Shown piece by piece: positions 1 to 11,075 of a DNA stretch of 64,000 nt (position 1 is the stretch's first letter; the number at the start of each line of letters is the position of its first letter). The stretch lies in NCBI RefSeq assembly GCF_022581195.2, contig NC_061473.1:9734001-9798000 (forward strand). The letters run 5' to 3'. The stretch comes from Helicoverpa zea. Its lineage: Eukaryota > Arthropoda > Insecta > Lepidoptera > Noctuidae. The position numbers were made by a program, and so were the translations under genes. Below the pieces are notes generated by a model. The model did not search any database, had not been told where the DNA came from, and saw nothing but the letters and a program-made list of their open reading frames with translations.

Positions 1-277
1 ATTTTAAGTACCTTTCAATTTAATAACTTGTGTTTTTTGTTATAAGACTATATGTTCATGACAGGACATGGTTTCACCCGCTACCGAGAGAGCTACTTCC
101 AAACTTGACGATGATGGCTTGTACATTAGAATAACATGTAGGCAATCCTTTATCCAGCTACAGGAAGAAGCTCTCTCAGGAAATAGGTGAAGCCATTTGT
201 GGAAGCCAGTAGCCGAAAATTTAGAATACATTGAACCTTTATTTTATTTATTCCTTTATTTCAGGCAACTAGGGCCC
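1..277. other. No gene seen
   Basis: AT-rich sequence. The only open frame (63 aa, - strand) has no recognisable motif and no splice or start context that would support it. Confidence 0.5.
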
Positions 278-656
278 ATATAAAATATAACATCATCATC
301 ATCATCCTCCGAGCCTTTTCCCAATCATGTTGGGGTCGGCTTCCAGTCTAACCGGATTCAGCTGAGTACCAGTGCTTTACAAGAAGCGACTGCCTATCTG
401 ACCTCCTCAACTCAGATACCCGGGCAACCCGATACCCCTTGGTTAGACTGGTGTCAGACTTACTGGCTTCTGACTACCCGTAACGACTGACAAGGATGTT
501 CAATGACAGCCGGGACCTACAGTTTAACGTGCCATCCGAAACACAGCCAATGGTGTCTAAGATATACTTAGAAAGTACACACAAACTTAGAAAAGTTGCA
601 TTGGTACTTGCCTGACCTGGGATCGACCCGCGATATACAAAATATAAAATATAACA
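278..656 (-). repeat. SINE, family A, near full length, with 15-bp target-site duplication
   Basis: The body (293-641) reads on the - strand from a degenerate tRNA-like B box (GGTCGATCCCA) near 620 to a (GATGAT)n tail seen as CATCATCATC at 291-303. The 15-bp word ATATAAAATATAACA lies at 278-292 and again at 642-656, which fixes the insertion edges. Related copies, whole or truncated, recur at 7605, 8946, 25085, 37158, 40983, 44290, 58095, 59659 and 62772. Nothing here encodes protein. Family membership is seen directly; the name SINE rests on the tail, the duplication and the B box. Confidence 0.85.
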
Positions 657-2320
657 ATTCTTAATAATGCATACAAAAGGTTTAGGTTACAAATAGTACG
701 TAGCCCCTAAAATATATTCATTGATGCACCAAACACCCGTATAAGCGACCTACTTTGATAATAACCCACTTTTCAAACAGACTACAGAATTGTAACACTA
801 TCAAACAGGATGATTAAACCATAATTTCCTGAAAGAAACAACGAATACTTCCTTGCAAACAAACTTCACAAAGTCACCTTTAGTTGCCTTGTTGATAGAA
901 CAGTGGTTGTCAACTGGCGTTGTCGTGGCCTAAAGGTTACAGGTTACCTACACTATTAATACAGATCAGGGTGAAATCACTCGTGTAAGTTACAGCCTTC
1001 TTATCGTCCCACTGCTGGGCACAGGTCTCCTCTCACACGGAGAAGGACACTCATATCTAACTTTATTGATGCTGTGATAAAGACAAAAATATATCAATTG
1101 TAAGAGAAAGGTGTTTTTGAATTAAATTCTAGTTTACTTTCCTAATATGAATACTCATTCATCTCGTCAGGTTACTAGTGTGATACCATCATTAAAATCA
1201 TTTATCGAATCAGGCCATACGCAGCTTCCTATACGTAAGTGAAGTAATTCTCACGAAACGCGTATAAAACCGCTGGAAGAAGTTAGTTAAAAATACAATA
1301 ATAACCAAACAAAAAAAACAAAATAAATATTTTTTTTTCCTTTTTTTATTCTAGTTTCTTCAGTTGTAGGTAATAATTTGAAGGTTGTAAATATAGTAAT
1401 AGTTTTAATTTTTATTGTAGATAGGTTTGTTTTATTGTTCCAAAAATGTGGCAACAAGTTGAATAATAACCAAACATAAGAGATTATAACATTTGACTGC
1501 AATTGAGGGCCACATACGAAGTGCTCTGGGACCCAATTCACAAACTGTCTCTTGTTATGTAAGGCGTATTGTTTTCTTATTCCAAGTGCCAACGCCATCA
1601 TACATGTTATTATTGCTTTGAGAAAAATGTAAGCCCACTATTGTGTGTCAAAAATATATTGCTGTTTTACTGAGATGTGTATTTTTATTTGATTTTACCT
1701 GAGACTTCTTCCGCGACCCGAGGGAACTGTTTTGCATCAGGATAAAAGTAACCTGTCTTCGTCTACACTACCTATGACCCTGCTTTCAATCTGAAAAAAA
1801 TTTCACAAGAAAGTGTAACAAATAGACAATCAGTCTTTACTTTCATATAAGCAAGGATCTGTTAACGATTATTCAATGGTTCTCCCAATTCAAACAAACT
1901 CGAGGTATGAACAAAATCACTGCTGCGACTACTTATCAACTAATCACTGTTATAAGCATTTATGAAAGTGCTATTTACTTAGAATAAGCTAAGTGCAGTC
2001 CTATATAATTTGGAGTGGATAGATTATCAGTCGCCTTAGCTTAAACACATATTTATATACATAGGTACTCATATTATTGATACGTACCACTCTTCAATAA
2101 CCCTTTAAGAACTACGGTAGGTACTTATCAACATGTAAACTTAAACATTCAATAATCCAAAGATAATAATAAAAAAATATTACCCAACAGTTAAACAAAT
2201 ACAAACAAAGTAGTATCTAAAACGATTACCAACCTGATAACGCTATCTACCAGTTAAAACTCGGTCGAAATGACATCAATGTTTAACTTACATTACTCAT
2301 TTATCTGCGCTGTAATTAAT
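657..2320. other. Intergenic stretch with small repeat fragments
   Basis: No supported gene. At about 998-1050 there is a 50-bp repeat (ATCGTCCCACTGCTGGGCAC) that recurs at 2735-2790 and, weakly, at 3680 and 20990. At 1690-1790 there is a degraded piece of family B (see 10888-10987). The 104-aa - strand open frame at 1287-1601 is low-complexity and unsupported. Confidence 0.5.
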
Positions 2321-2366
2321 CTAGAATGTCAATCGTTACAGGTACTCGTCGAGAACGCACGTGTGA
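2321..2366 (+). promoter_or_regulatory. Candidate promoter with CACGTG E-box
   Basis: A possible initiator (TCAATCG, A at 2331) is followed about 27 bp later by GAGAACGCACGTGTG (2351-2365), whose core CACGTG is the canonical bHLH site. Nearly the same 15-mer lies in front of the other + strand first exon at 30401-30415. The transcription start is inferred, not shown. Confidence 0.4.
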
Positions 2367-2586
2367 AAATTGCTGGATAAAACAGTGTTTTTAAAACAAA
2401 AGTCCAAAAAAATAAGTGTTACGAAATAAAAGTGTAATAAAATTACGAAAAAAAAGAGTGCTCACTGGCCAGTGGGTGACAAAATTCAAAAGTGGAATTC
2501 CAATTTTAAATTTAAATTTGGAGTTCGAAATATAAAAAGTGTTAGCGGCCTGTGGGTGACAGTGCAGTGTTAGTGTAACCCTGTGT

Positions 2587-2610
2587 ATGATGAGTGGCGG
2601 GTATGGATGA
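2587..2610 (+). other. Short upstream ORF overlapping the main start
   Basis: ATGATG opens an 8-codon frame (MMSGGYG then TGA). Its stop at 2608-2610 lies just past the main ATG at 2603-2605, in another frame. The first ATG has poor context (T at -3); the second has A at -3. Such an overlap is expected to lower or regulate initiation at the main start, but this is inference. Confidence 0.5.
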
Positions 2611-2717
2611 GCCCCAGACTATCCATAAAACCTGCGTGAGGGTTAACTCCGCGGAGGATGACGAATCCAGGGACGAGATCGACCATGAGTTACCAAAGAA
2701 GAACCCTTTTGTTCGGG
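2603..2717 (+). CDS. First coding exon of an unidentified gene
   Basis: The exon encodes 38 residues beginning MDEPQTIHKTC, with an acidic stretch (EDDESRDEIDHE) and a basic end (PKKNPFVR). It stops exactly at a strong 5' splice site, CGG|GTAAGTG. The start at 2603 has G at -3 and G at +4. The preceding 250 bases are A-rich with repeated GTG-type words, as is common in moth 5' leaders. Reading on into the intron gives 27 more codons made from a dispersed repeat, so the splice site is the better end. I do not recognise the family; the sequence would suit a cytosolic N-terminal tail but shows no domain. Later exons were not found in the window. Confidence 0.55.
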
Positions 2718-2734
2718 TAAGTGATACTGTTATA

Positions 2735-2790
2735 GCCTTTTTATCGTCCCACTGCTGGGCACAGGCCTCCTCTCACACTGAGAAGTATGG
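2735..2790 (+). repeat. Dispersed repeat fragment just inside the intron
   Basis: It matches the repeat at 998-1050 (ATCGTCCCACTGCTGGGCAC, then CTCCTCTCACACTGAGAA). It begins only about 17 bp past the splice donor at 2718. Confidence 0.7.
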
Positions 2791-3241
2791 TAAATGGTAG
2801 TTAAACACTTTTTTACGGAACTAGGATTATCATTATCAAGATAATGCCGTAATATTTTAAGTAAAATTGTTATTGTTTTATGACGAAATGGTTTTAGGTG
2901 TGTTTTGGCGATTAAAAAGAGATAAGTTTTACTTACAAAATATTTGTGGATATAAAAAGGTCGTTGTTATTAGTTATTTTATGGGTGGGTGAACCCTTAA
3001 TAGCCGGTGTAAAAGTATCCGAATTAATAAAGTAAGAATTCATTAGGACATTTCATTGAAAAAACTTCGTTACTACATATTTTACAATTAGTAATATCCG
3101 GAGAAACACGTGTTTACAGTAATTGTATTCATGAATAAAACAATATATGATTCTAAATTCATGAAATATCTATTAAACATCTCTCTATTGTTTGTTCAAA
3201 TTAATTGTTTGTTCCAATTAAATTATATTATTATAACTTAC
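2791..3241. other. AT-rich intron-like sequence
   Basis: No gene, repeat or motif recognised. Confidence 0.5.
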
Positions 3242-3243
3242 TA

Positions 3244-3656
3244 TAGTCTGTTTTTTAATCTCGTAGACTAAATTGACACTTGCAAAATGTCAAACTTTCT
3301 AATAATTTTGCTAGCTCTGTGGTGCAGTGTTGTACTTACGATACCGGTTCGTTGAATCGTAACTTTTTATCTATAATAGACGAATTTAATATTCATTCAA
3401 AGTTTTATATTTAAAATTCACGTACGTACACATGGCTGTACGACGTGCTACAAACTGCCAGGGATATCTGACCACGCAAAGCCATGCGTAATCATCAAGG
3501 ATAAGCCCATTATTTCAGGATGACTTATTGTAAAAAGTTACGATTCAACGTACCGGTATCGTAAGTACAACACTGCACCACAGAGCTAGCAAAATTATTT
3601 GGAAGTTTGACATTTTGCAAGTGTCAATTTAGTCTACGAGATTAAAAAACAGACTA
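3244..3656. mobile_element. Foldback MITE with about 126-bp terminal inverted repeats
   Basis: The left arm (3244-3370, starting TAGTCTGTTTTTTAATC) is repeated inverted at 3531-3656 with only a few mismatches. TA dinucleotides at 3242-3243 and 3657-3658 fit the TA target duplication of Tc1/mariner-type elements. The 160-bp centre holds no ORF. It is non-autonomous and lies in the presumed first intron of the gene starting at 2603. Confidence 0.85.
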
Positions 3657-3759
3657 TAGAGTACCTACTTGCATTGCAGAGAACAGGCTTCTTCCCACAC
3701 TGAGAAGGAATAAGCGTTCATCATCTTACTCAAATTCATTTACTTTTCAGATATAATTT

Positions 3760-4040
3760 TTAGGGTTCCGTACCCAAAGGGTAAAACGGGACCCTATTGT
3801 TTTCACTCCTCTGTCCGTCCGTCCGTCCGCCCGTCTGTCACCAGGCTGTATCTCATGAACCGTGATAGTTAGAGAGTTGAAATTTTCACAGATTATGTAT
3901 TTCTGTTGCCGCTATAACAACAAATATTGAAAACTAGAATAAAATAAATATTTTGGGTGGGGCTCCCATACAACAAACGTGATTTTTTTGCTCATTTTTG
4001 CTCTCGCGAGTCCGACTCGCACTTGGCTGGTTTTTTAATA
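3760..4040 (+). repeat. Dispersed lepidopteran repeat (TAGGGTTCCGTACCCAAAGG type)
   Basis: It begins TAGGGTTCCGTACCCAAAGG, contains a run of GTCC/GTCCG units near 3810-3835 and ends in GAGTCCGACTCGCACTTGG. I recognise it as a very common moth repeat, probably SINE-like. No coding capacity. Confidence 0.7.
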
Positions 4041-5824
4041 AAACGTAGGTACTTACATGGTATTTAACGTTAGGATGATAATGTTCTCAATCCTAGAAAC
4101 AAGTAAGAATAACATAGTTGTTTAATTAAGTTTTCTATTTACTTTCAGAGATATTAAAACATTGTCTCATAGTCACTGGCTAAAGGTTAGTCACTTCTAC
4201 ATAAAATAAGTCGCATGAGTTTGTTTTGATAAGTTAGTCATGCATACGCATATGAAACAGGTTCCATTTTGTAAAATCTTACAATGCGATTGCGATTGTG
4301 ATTGAAAGACATAATTTGTCCCGACTTCGGTTATGTGATCCAAGCACATAATCACCGTGTTCTGTATTTTCAATAAGTTTTGACTATCTTGACCATTTAT
4401 GACAAATTTTTTTTAAATATAACTTAACTGTTATATAAATGTAAGTACCTAGGTATATTTTTGCCAGCTGCTCCCCGGGGTTTCACCCGCGTCCCGTGGA
4501 ACGTACCAACTTCGCTCACTTAGATGTCAAGTAGCCTAGTCTGTAGCCTTCCGCGATTGATAGTATATTTACCTACATGTCGGGCCATTAGTTCCTAGGA
4601 TGAGCGCGTTCAAGTAAACAAACCTTTCAGTTTTATAGGTAATTAGATTGGTTGCTTATCGGATTACAAGTTACCGACAAATTGGATAATCCAATACTTC
4701 CTTGCAAAAGTTTGTGCGATTACCGCAAGCTTAGTTACCTACTTACTGAATAGAAGTTCTTTAAAGGTTACCCTGTGGGTACAAAGAAATTCATTGACGT
4801 AATATATGCATGTGTGGGTACTTCCACATTCTTTACATGTGTGCACTATGTTTATATGATTGCTATTCAAAGTCGAATCATTTACTTCAATTAGGCTATT
4901 TATAGTTGTCACAGAAGGTTAAGTGGTATATTTAGAGAAAATGAGGGTTTTCAATGAGCGGTAGGTTCTTATTTAGATTCACTTACAACTGCAATGTTGC
5001 ATATTCCTGAATTAAAACCTACCCACTCGTAAATAAATCTTCCTCACTGCTTTGCTTTAGTGAAATTATTCATAGATATTGTTAAAGGATAACATTGAAT
5101 GGGTATTTACTTTCTAGCTGAAATATATAGTTCTCGAGAAATATATACTGAAAATCGCGGCCTACGAATAAATCTTCATCAAGACAAAATAGTTTAACTA
5201 GCTTTAATGTAATTTCGAGATTCTTGTCCGTTTCCTTATGTTTCACGACTTTTTCCTGCGGTCAATACTTTTGCCAGCTATATTAACCATCAAAATTAGT
5301 TGCAAAAGCGACATCGACGTGCCGACTGCCGTGCCTAAAAGCTAGCAAGTACCTACCTATTAATGGTTTAGAACACAAGTTTTGAAGCATTAATATACTC
5401 CGACTTCTTAACACATTAGTACCAATTACAAGTAAAATATTAATACACAGTAAGTACTACAATATCTTCAGTTGAGTGCAGGTCGTCGCCCCACTTGCTA
5501 TAGTTTTTGCCTCTTGACAATAAGTATGGCGTACATAATGTAGAACAGCGATGTACTTACCACTGAATCATTCGCTCGACTCAGCAGTGGAGTAAGCTTC
5601 AAGGTGTGTTGAGGAGGGGGTGGGCAGAGATGTAATGATATGGATAGGTATTCAATGCGAGTGAATTATTTTTCATTTTTAATGGAGGTAATTGTTACTC
5701 TTCAGCTAATAGTATAACATAATGATACTAAGTTATTCAGCTGAATAAGAACATAGTATGAATTTGTGCCTAAATTCTCACTCCAAGGTCAATAAAAACT
5801 TTCTGATAAAAAGATATCATAAAA
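4041..5824. other. Intron-like sequence
   Basis: No exon recognised. A short family B fragment (GTTTCACCCGCGTCCCGTGG) lies near 4480-4500. Confidence 0.5.
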
Positions 5825-5890
5825 ATTATTTCTCCCAACGCGGGAATCGAACCCAAATTCTTAATAATGCCAGTGATGTATTACAATGTA
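5825..5890 (-). repeat. tRNA-derived SINE fragment
   Basis: On the - strand the sequence GGTTCGATTCCCGCG is a good RNA polymerase III B-box core. No matching A box or cloverleaf is present, so this is a fragment, not a tRNA gene. The 75-aa frame crossing it is unsupported. Confidence 0.5.
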
Positions 5891-7580
5891 AATCTGCTAA
5901 GCCATTGAAATCTGCTAAGCCACTGAAAATTGAAAGTGTAAAAAACGAAACGCACATAAGTTATTTATCTGAAATGATTGATTAACAAGCACTCAAAGTC
6001 TCAAATACAAACATAATAACTAAGTCTTAAACATAAGCTCAATAAAATAACATTACACGGTAAAGTAAAAGTGAGGTAAATAAACCTTTTAAACTGATAA
6101 ATGACTTAGATCAATAACCTTCCATGTATTACCACTAGTAAGTAACCAGACGTTTATGGCAATAGGCTGTCAATGAAGTTGATGCTGGTTTTGTCAGTAG
6201 AAAATATTAGAAAAAGACTTTCTTTACCTACTACAAAAAGGAGGATCTCGATATTATTGCAATTAGCAGATTGACAAAATGTAAGTACTTATCTTAAATT
6301 CGGGGATAGTTTATTTTTGTATCTGCTTCATAAAATGATAATCATCCCTACTAGTCCCTACTAATTACTATTAAATGCTGTAACTCTGTATGTCTGCCTG
6401 TTACGCATTCACGTCTAAACCACTGAAATGACAATCGGAAATCTATAGTAAACATTTTTAGTAGGCATCCTACACAAATGAGAAGTCTTTGAGAAATACC
6501 CATTGTTTGATGAACAAATCAGTTGTCTATAACAGATATGAAGAATATTTATCAACATGCATATTCTTAAACTAAGGTATATTATACCTAATCGTATCAT
6601 TTTAACCTAACAAACACAAAAACTTCGTAATAAGAACCTTGTACCTATTAATTACCTATCATTATCCAACAAACCAGCCAATATTAAAAAGTAAAATCTG
6701 CATTGGCCACAATTTCCCCGCTGCACTCCATAAGGAAATCCCGTGCATCTCGCATGCATTCCCCCGTATGCAGGCATGCAAGTAAAAGTGCATCGTATCG
6801 ACAAATAGACTCAATGCTTTATTACATACTGGTTATGTTTTCACGACATGTTCTTGTCTGTAGCAATTTTTAAACGACTTTCCGAAAAGGCAGAGGTTGA
6901 CATTTGGATGTTTGTAGGTTTTTCTTTAGGAATGGTGGAGCGTAATTCTGTTATTTTTCTAACATGTTAAAACTGAACAGAAATTATAATCTGAAATTGG
7001 TTATTTCTACCTATTTATTCACTGTTTCGTCGGCATACATAGAGAATAACTTTGCGTACCAGAATCAAATGTACATTTTCTAATACTTACCTACACTTCC
7101 TCTCTATCTATGACTAAGACTAAACTATTTTGTCATAATATTCTTAAGATTAGCTTGATCAAGCAAACAAACTCTTTACATTTAACATAACATAGATGTA
7201 ATTGATACCCATACTGTAACCCGTAAGCCACCACATTCCCCCTTGAAGACCATTGCTAACAAACACACCACAAATCATACAAATATTTCGTAAGAAACAA
7301 TAACCAAACAATACAGACATGACATGGCATTATAATATTAACTTAGGATTACACAAATACACATGCTGTGAGGCATCTGTGAGAATTTCACAAGTAGGCA
7401 GGAAAGCGGCGCGCCCTGCCGACGTGTTTGTTACCCAACTTGCGTGAGCAGAGGTCAGAACGACAGATAAACTTCATCTGCGGAGATAGCAAGAGGTTTT
7501 ATATGAGTGATAGATTGTGTTTGACTAGGGATAGAATAACTTAGTTTGGTTTTGGATACAAAACTTAGATATGGTTATTT
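5891..7580. other. No gene seen
   Basis: AT-rich. Nothing recognised apart from a short direct repeat, AAATCTGCTAAGCCA, at about 5889-5925. Confidence 0.5.
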
Positions 7581-7699
7581 GATAATGAATAAAAATATCC
7601 CTTAAAGCACTGGTACTCAGCTACATCCGGTTAGACTGGAGGCCAACCCCAACATAGTCGAGAAAACGCTCGGAAGATAATGAATAAAAATATCCCTTA
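7581..7699 (+). repeat. 5'-truncated family A SINE with 24-bp target-site duplication
   Basis: The insert (7605-7675) begins AAGCACTGGTACTCAG and ends near CGCTCGGAA. An identical 24-bp word lies at 7581-7604 and 7676-7699, beginning GATAATGAATAAAAA. A perfect duplication this long is unusual for such a small fragment and shows that the truncated form is what inserted. Confidence 0.85.
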
Positions 7700-8663
7700 C
7701 TACAAGTAGGTAAGTATTTAAAATGTAAAAGTTACTCTGATATCTTTAACTGACACGACGGCATTGATCCGATTCTGATGGAGATAATGTGTGCTAGAAT
7801 AAATATTGGACAGTTTTATCCCGGTGCATAAAATAGGTGGATCCTTGATGGTGTAAGCGAAACCTTGGAAAACAGTCCGTAATGGTTATTTTTACGTTTG
7901 TTAATCGGAAAACATCCGATCTCGATACTAGAGGTACATTCTCATAATGACGACGGGTAAAAGATTTTTATCTAAAATCTTATCTTTGAAAAATAAATAA
8001 CACGCGCTAATTATTATCAATGAAGGTCAAGAAAGTAATCAGCTGTTACCAAGTGTTATTTCGATTACACGGAGAGAAGTTAGAGAAATATCATGGAATA
8101 CGCCTAATGTCCGCCATTGTACTGTAAGTATGTGCAAGAAGTATTTAAATAAATAAATAAATACACTATTATCATGATAATCTGTGTGAAACATTATAGC
8201 ACTGAAGAGTTTGTTACTTTGCTGTAATGCGCTAAGTAATCTCAGAAACTATAGGGCTTATTATTTTTTTCAGTATAGATGCCCATTAACTATGGAAGAA
8301 AGCAATAGGCTACTTTAAAACCAGGTGTGCGGAGTATGAAGCGGCGCAACTGAGTACATAATAAAAATAAAGTGCATATTAATTCATTCTCGCTTAGCTA
8401 GCTGTGGGACCTCGCCCCACCGGACATATTTGTCCAGACTGGTACCTGTCGGAGTAAGTTAGCCATAAGTTTGAGTTTACTCTAAAGTTTATTGGTCGCG
8501 AGTGACCGCGGCATGCTTCAAGACATACTTGTATGAAACAAGACACATTTGTTACTAAATATATACGAGGAAGGACTAAGATAATAATCCTTTCAGTTTT
8601 TCTTCTTTGAAAGCTAATGCAGAGTCAAAGTCATTTATTTCATTTAGGCCTTAGGGGACTTAG
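7700..8663. other. No gene seen
   Basis: AT-rich with no recognised exon. The end of the 81-aa frame at 8617-8862 falls in the next repeat. Confidence 0.5.
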
Positions 8664-8945
8664 GGGACCGCTTTTTACCTTCAAAAATACTTACATAAAT
8701 CAAATGATAGGTACCTACCTAATTACAACATTCGTATATAAAAAAACACGAATCTTAATTAGACAATTAGAGCGGTCCCCCGACACGACAAAATTTAGTT
8801 TAGTCAGACATGCTTTAGTTGGTACTTACGAAGTGTTAAAAGTTATTTTTTGCTTTTTATAGGGTTTAGCGTTTTTAACCTTTTGTCATAATAATTGCGT
8901 ACTTTTTTTGGGTCGGGGGTTTTTTTAAATTTATAATTTAATTTT
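8664..8945 (-). mobile_element. Palindromic element, one arm lost
   Basis: This is a reverse-orientation copy of the element at 9695-10176. It keeps the loop in shortened form and one arm, which ends in GGGTCGGGGGTTTTTTTAAA, while the other arm is missing at 8663. Differences are scattered, so it is older or independently degraded. Confidence 0.75.
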
Positions 8946-9028
8946 ATAAAGCAGTGGTACTCAGCTGCATCCGGATAGACTGGAAGCCGACCCCAACGTA
9001 GTTGGGAAAAAGGCTCGGAGAATGATGA
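8946..9028 (+). repeat. Family A SINE, 5'-truncated
   Basis: It reads AAGCAGTGGTACTCAGCTGC through GGCTCGGAGAATGATGA. Its 5' end is at the same point as the copy at 7605, next to the end of the palindromic element. Confidence 0.75.
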
Positions 9029-9694
9029 CTAAGTACTTCTACATAAAAAATCCTCAAGAACCCACATAGTAGAACCAGCTAATAAATTCACAATTGCCTA
9101 TACATAGACGTGCTAGTAGAAAGCGATATATTTTCCCATGGCGTCGTCACAAACAAAGGGGTTCACTAAATATCGTATTATTTGCTACAAACACAGTTTG
9201 TGGGCACTTTCACTGGCTTGTTTGACTGTTTATGGTCAAATATTTGGACCTTATTAGTAAACATGGTAGGAGTTTTAAGAAATCATGAAAACGAGCGAAT
9301 AGAGGAAAATTAAGGAAACGAGTTTTTTATGTCTTAAGAGAAGTGTTTATTTGGTGTTTTTGAGTAATATAGGCGAAGCTCGTAGTATCAACTATTAAGG
9401 TAAACTGTGGTAGTATATGCTATATCTAGAAGACGGTATTTTGTAAAGAAAAGAGAACTTTCGTAATAACAAATATTCGAACAGAGAGACAAAAAGAAAA
9501 GATGAGATTCTGTAGGTATGTTAACACCAATTATTTAACAAGATCAACATTGTTTTAGATGAGACTTAGTAACAATCGAACTTTTATATCACAAGTCAGT
9601 TTTATACTTTCTTTTATTTAGCAAAGTATTTTTATTAAGGCGACGAATTGGTCAACAATAATTCCATAACCGGCACGCGCATCTAAGGCGCCAA
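9029..9694. other. No gene seen
   Basis: Nothing recognised. Confidence 0.5.
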
Positions 9695-10176
9695 AAAATT
9701 AAATTATAAATTTAAAAAAACCCCCGACCCAAAAAAAGTACGCAATTAGTATGACAAAAGGTTAAAAACGCTAAACCCTATAAAAAGCAAAAAATAACTT
9801 TTAACACTACGTAAGTACCAACTAAAGCATGTCAGACTAAACTAAATTTTGACGTGTCGGGGGACCGCTCTAATTTATTAGCCTAACGTTAGAAGTAATT
9901 AAGTATATACTACTTATAACTGTGTATATAATTTTGTTTTATACGAATGTTGTAATTAGGTAGGTATCATTTGATTTATGTAAGTATTTTTGAAGGTAAA
10001 AAGCGGTCCCCCGACACGTCAAAATTTAGTTTAGTCTGACATGCTTTAGTTGGTACTTACGTAGTGTTAAAAGTTATTTTTTGCTTTTTATAGGGTTTAG
10101 CGTTTTTAACCTTTTGTCATACTAATTGCGTACTTTTTTTGGGTCGGGGGTTTTTTTAAATTTATAATTTAATTTT
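9695..10176. mobile_element. Complete palindromic (foldback) element with 175-bp arms
   Basis: The left arm (9695-9869) and right arm (10002-10176) are near-perfect inverted copies, each carrying CCCCCGACCC at the outer side and GGGGGACCGCT at the inner side. The loop is 132 bp. No ORF. The flanks are too A/T-rich to define a target duplication. Confidence 0.8.
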
Positions 10177-10884
10177 ATTTCATGCTTTTTGAAGGAGCTC
10201 CTTAATTTTTCCTTCTTTCAGTTAATTTCTTTTATTTTAAGATGGGGTCGCTCTATGCGATCTCGGCCAAAGGATGCTGTTTAACAATCCTCATAACTTA
10301 CTGGCTCTGGGAGAATTGCACAGATTGAAGAAACATAAACCTTTGGTCATTCTAGATTTTCAGCGAAGATATAAATCGATTTATCCGTTTCATTCCGGCA
10401 TTCCAGGGTTTCATCCGCCACATCCCATTTCCAGTATCAGGTTCTCGTCAATTGAAGAGAACTAGTCAAGACAAATTCAACGAGCCCAAACTCGATGGGT
10501 TTACTAAAAGGCAGTTCAGGGTTACGTCTCCTACCTTCGTGCCCTAACAGCAGACCAGCTCAGTGGTTCCAGAAGACATTAGTGTTTCAAAGGAGATTGC
10601 CCGTTTTGTAAGGGAAGTTGGGTCCCAGTGAAAAATGTTTGTGCCCTGAAGATTTTTATTTTAACTAATAGGAAAAACATTGCATTTTCATAATCAGAAA
10701 CCTTTTTTCATTTATTCACCCTGGTTCAAGAGATATCATTATTTTTCTGTTTTAAGAATATAGGTTATAATTAGAAATTGACATGGACTATAGATCACTA
10801 TGAGCATAGAAATATGTACTGTAAATAGCAGTACCATGGAATTATGTCTCTATTTATGCATAAAGTAATGGAATTGTTATTATG
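10177..10884. other. Unassigned sequence
   Basis: A 63-codon frame at 10274-10465 (+) has no recognised motif and no clear splice context. The compositional shift at 10240-10650 suggests an old repeat that I cannot name. Confidence 0.4.
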
Positions 10885-10887
10885 TGT

Positions 10888-10987
10888 TTCCCGCGGTTAC
10901 ACCCGCGTCCCCGGGAACACCTTTCCATACCCGGATAAATTATAGCCTACCTAATCAAATCTTTCCTCTTTATAATATTAGTATAGA
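10888..10987 (+). repeat. Family B dispersed repeat
   Basis: It shows the typical order CACCCGCGTCCCCGGGAAC, then CCCGGATAAATTATAGCCTA, then TTATAATATTAGTATAG. Other pieces occur near 1690, 4480, 19970, 20130, 23140, 23900, 40490, 41160 and 58280. Confidence 0.75.
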
Positions 10988-11069
10988 CTCATAATTACCG
11001 TTATTGATAGTTATTATTATTTTAGTAATAGCAAGGGAAATAAAAAAAAAACAAAACATGAATAAACTA

Positions 11070-11075
11070 TTTATT
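11070..11075 (-). terminator. Poly(A) signal overlapping the transposase stop codon
   Basis: On the - strand AATAAA (11075 to 11070) contains the TAA stop at 11073-11071, so the 3' untranslated region would be only a few tens of bases. Confidence 0.6.

Noticed and set aside
10274..10465. 63-aa frame as an exon
   Set aside because: No splice sites at plausible phases and no recognised motif; composition suggests an old repeat.
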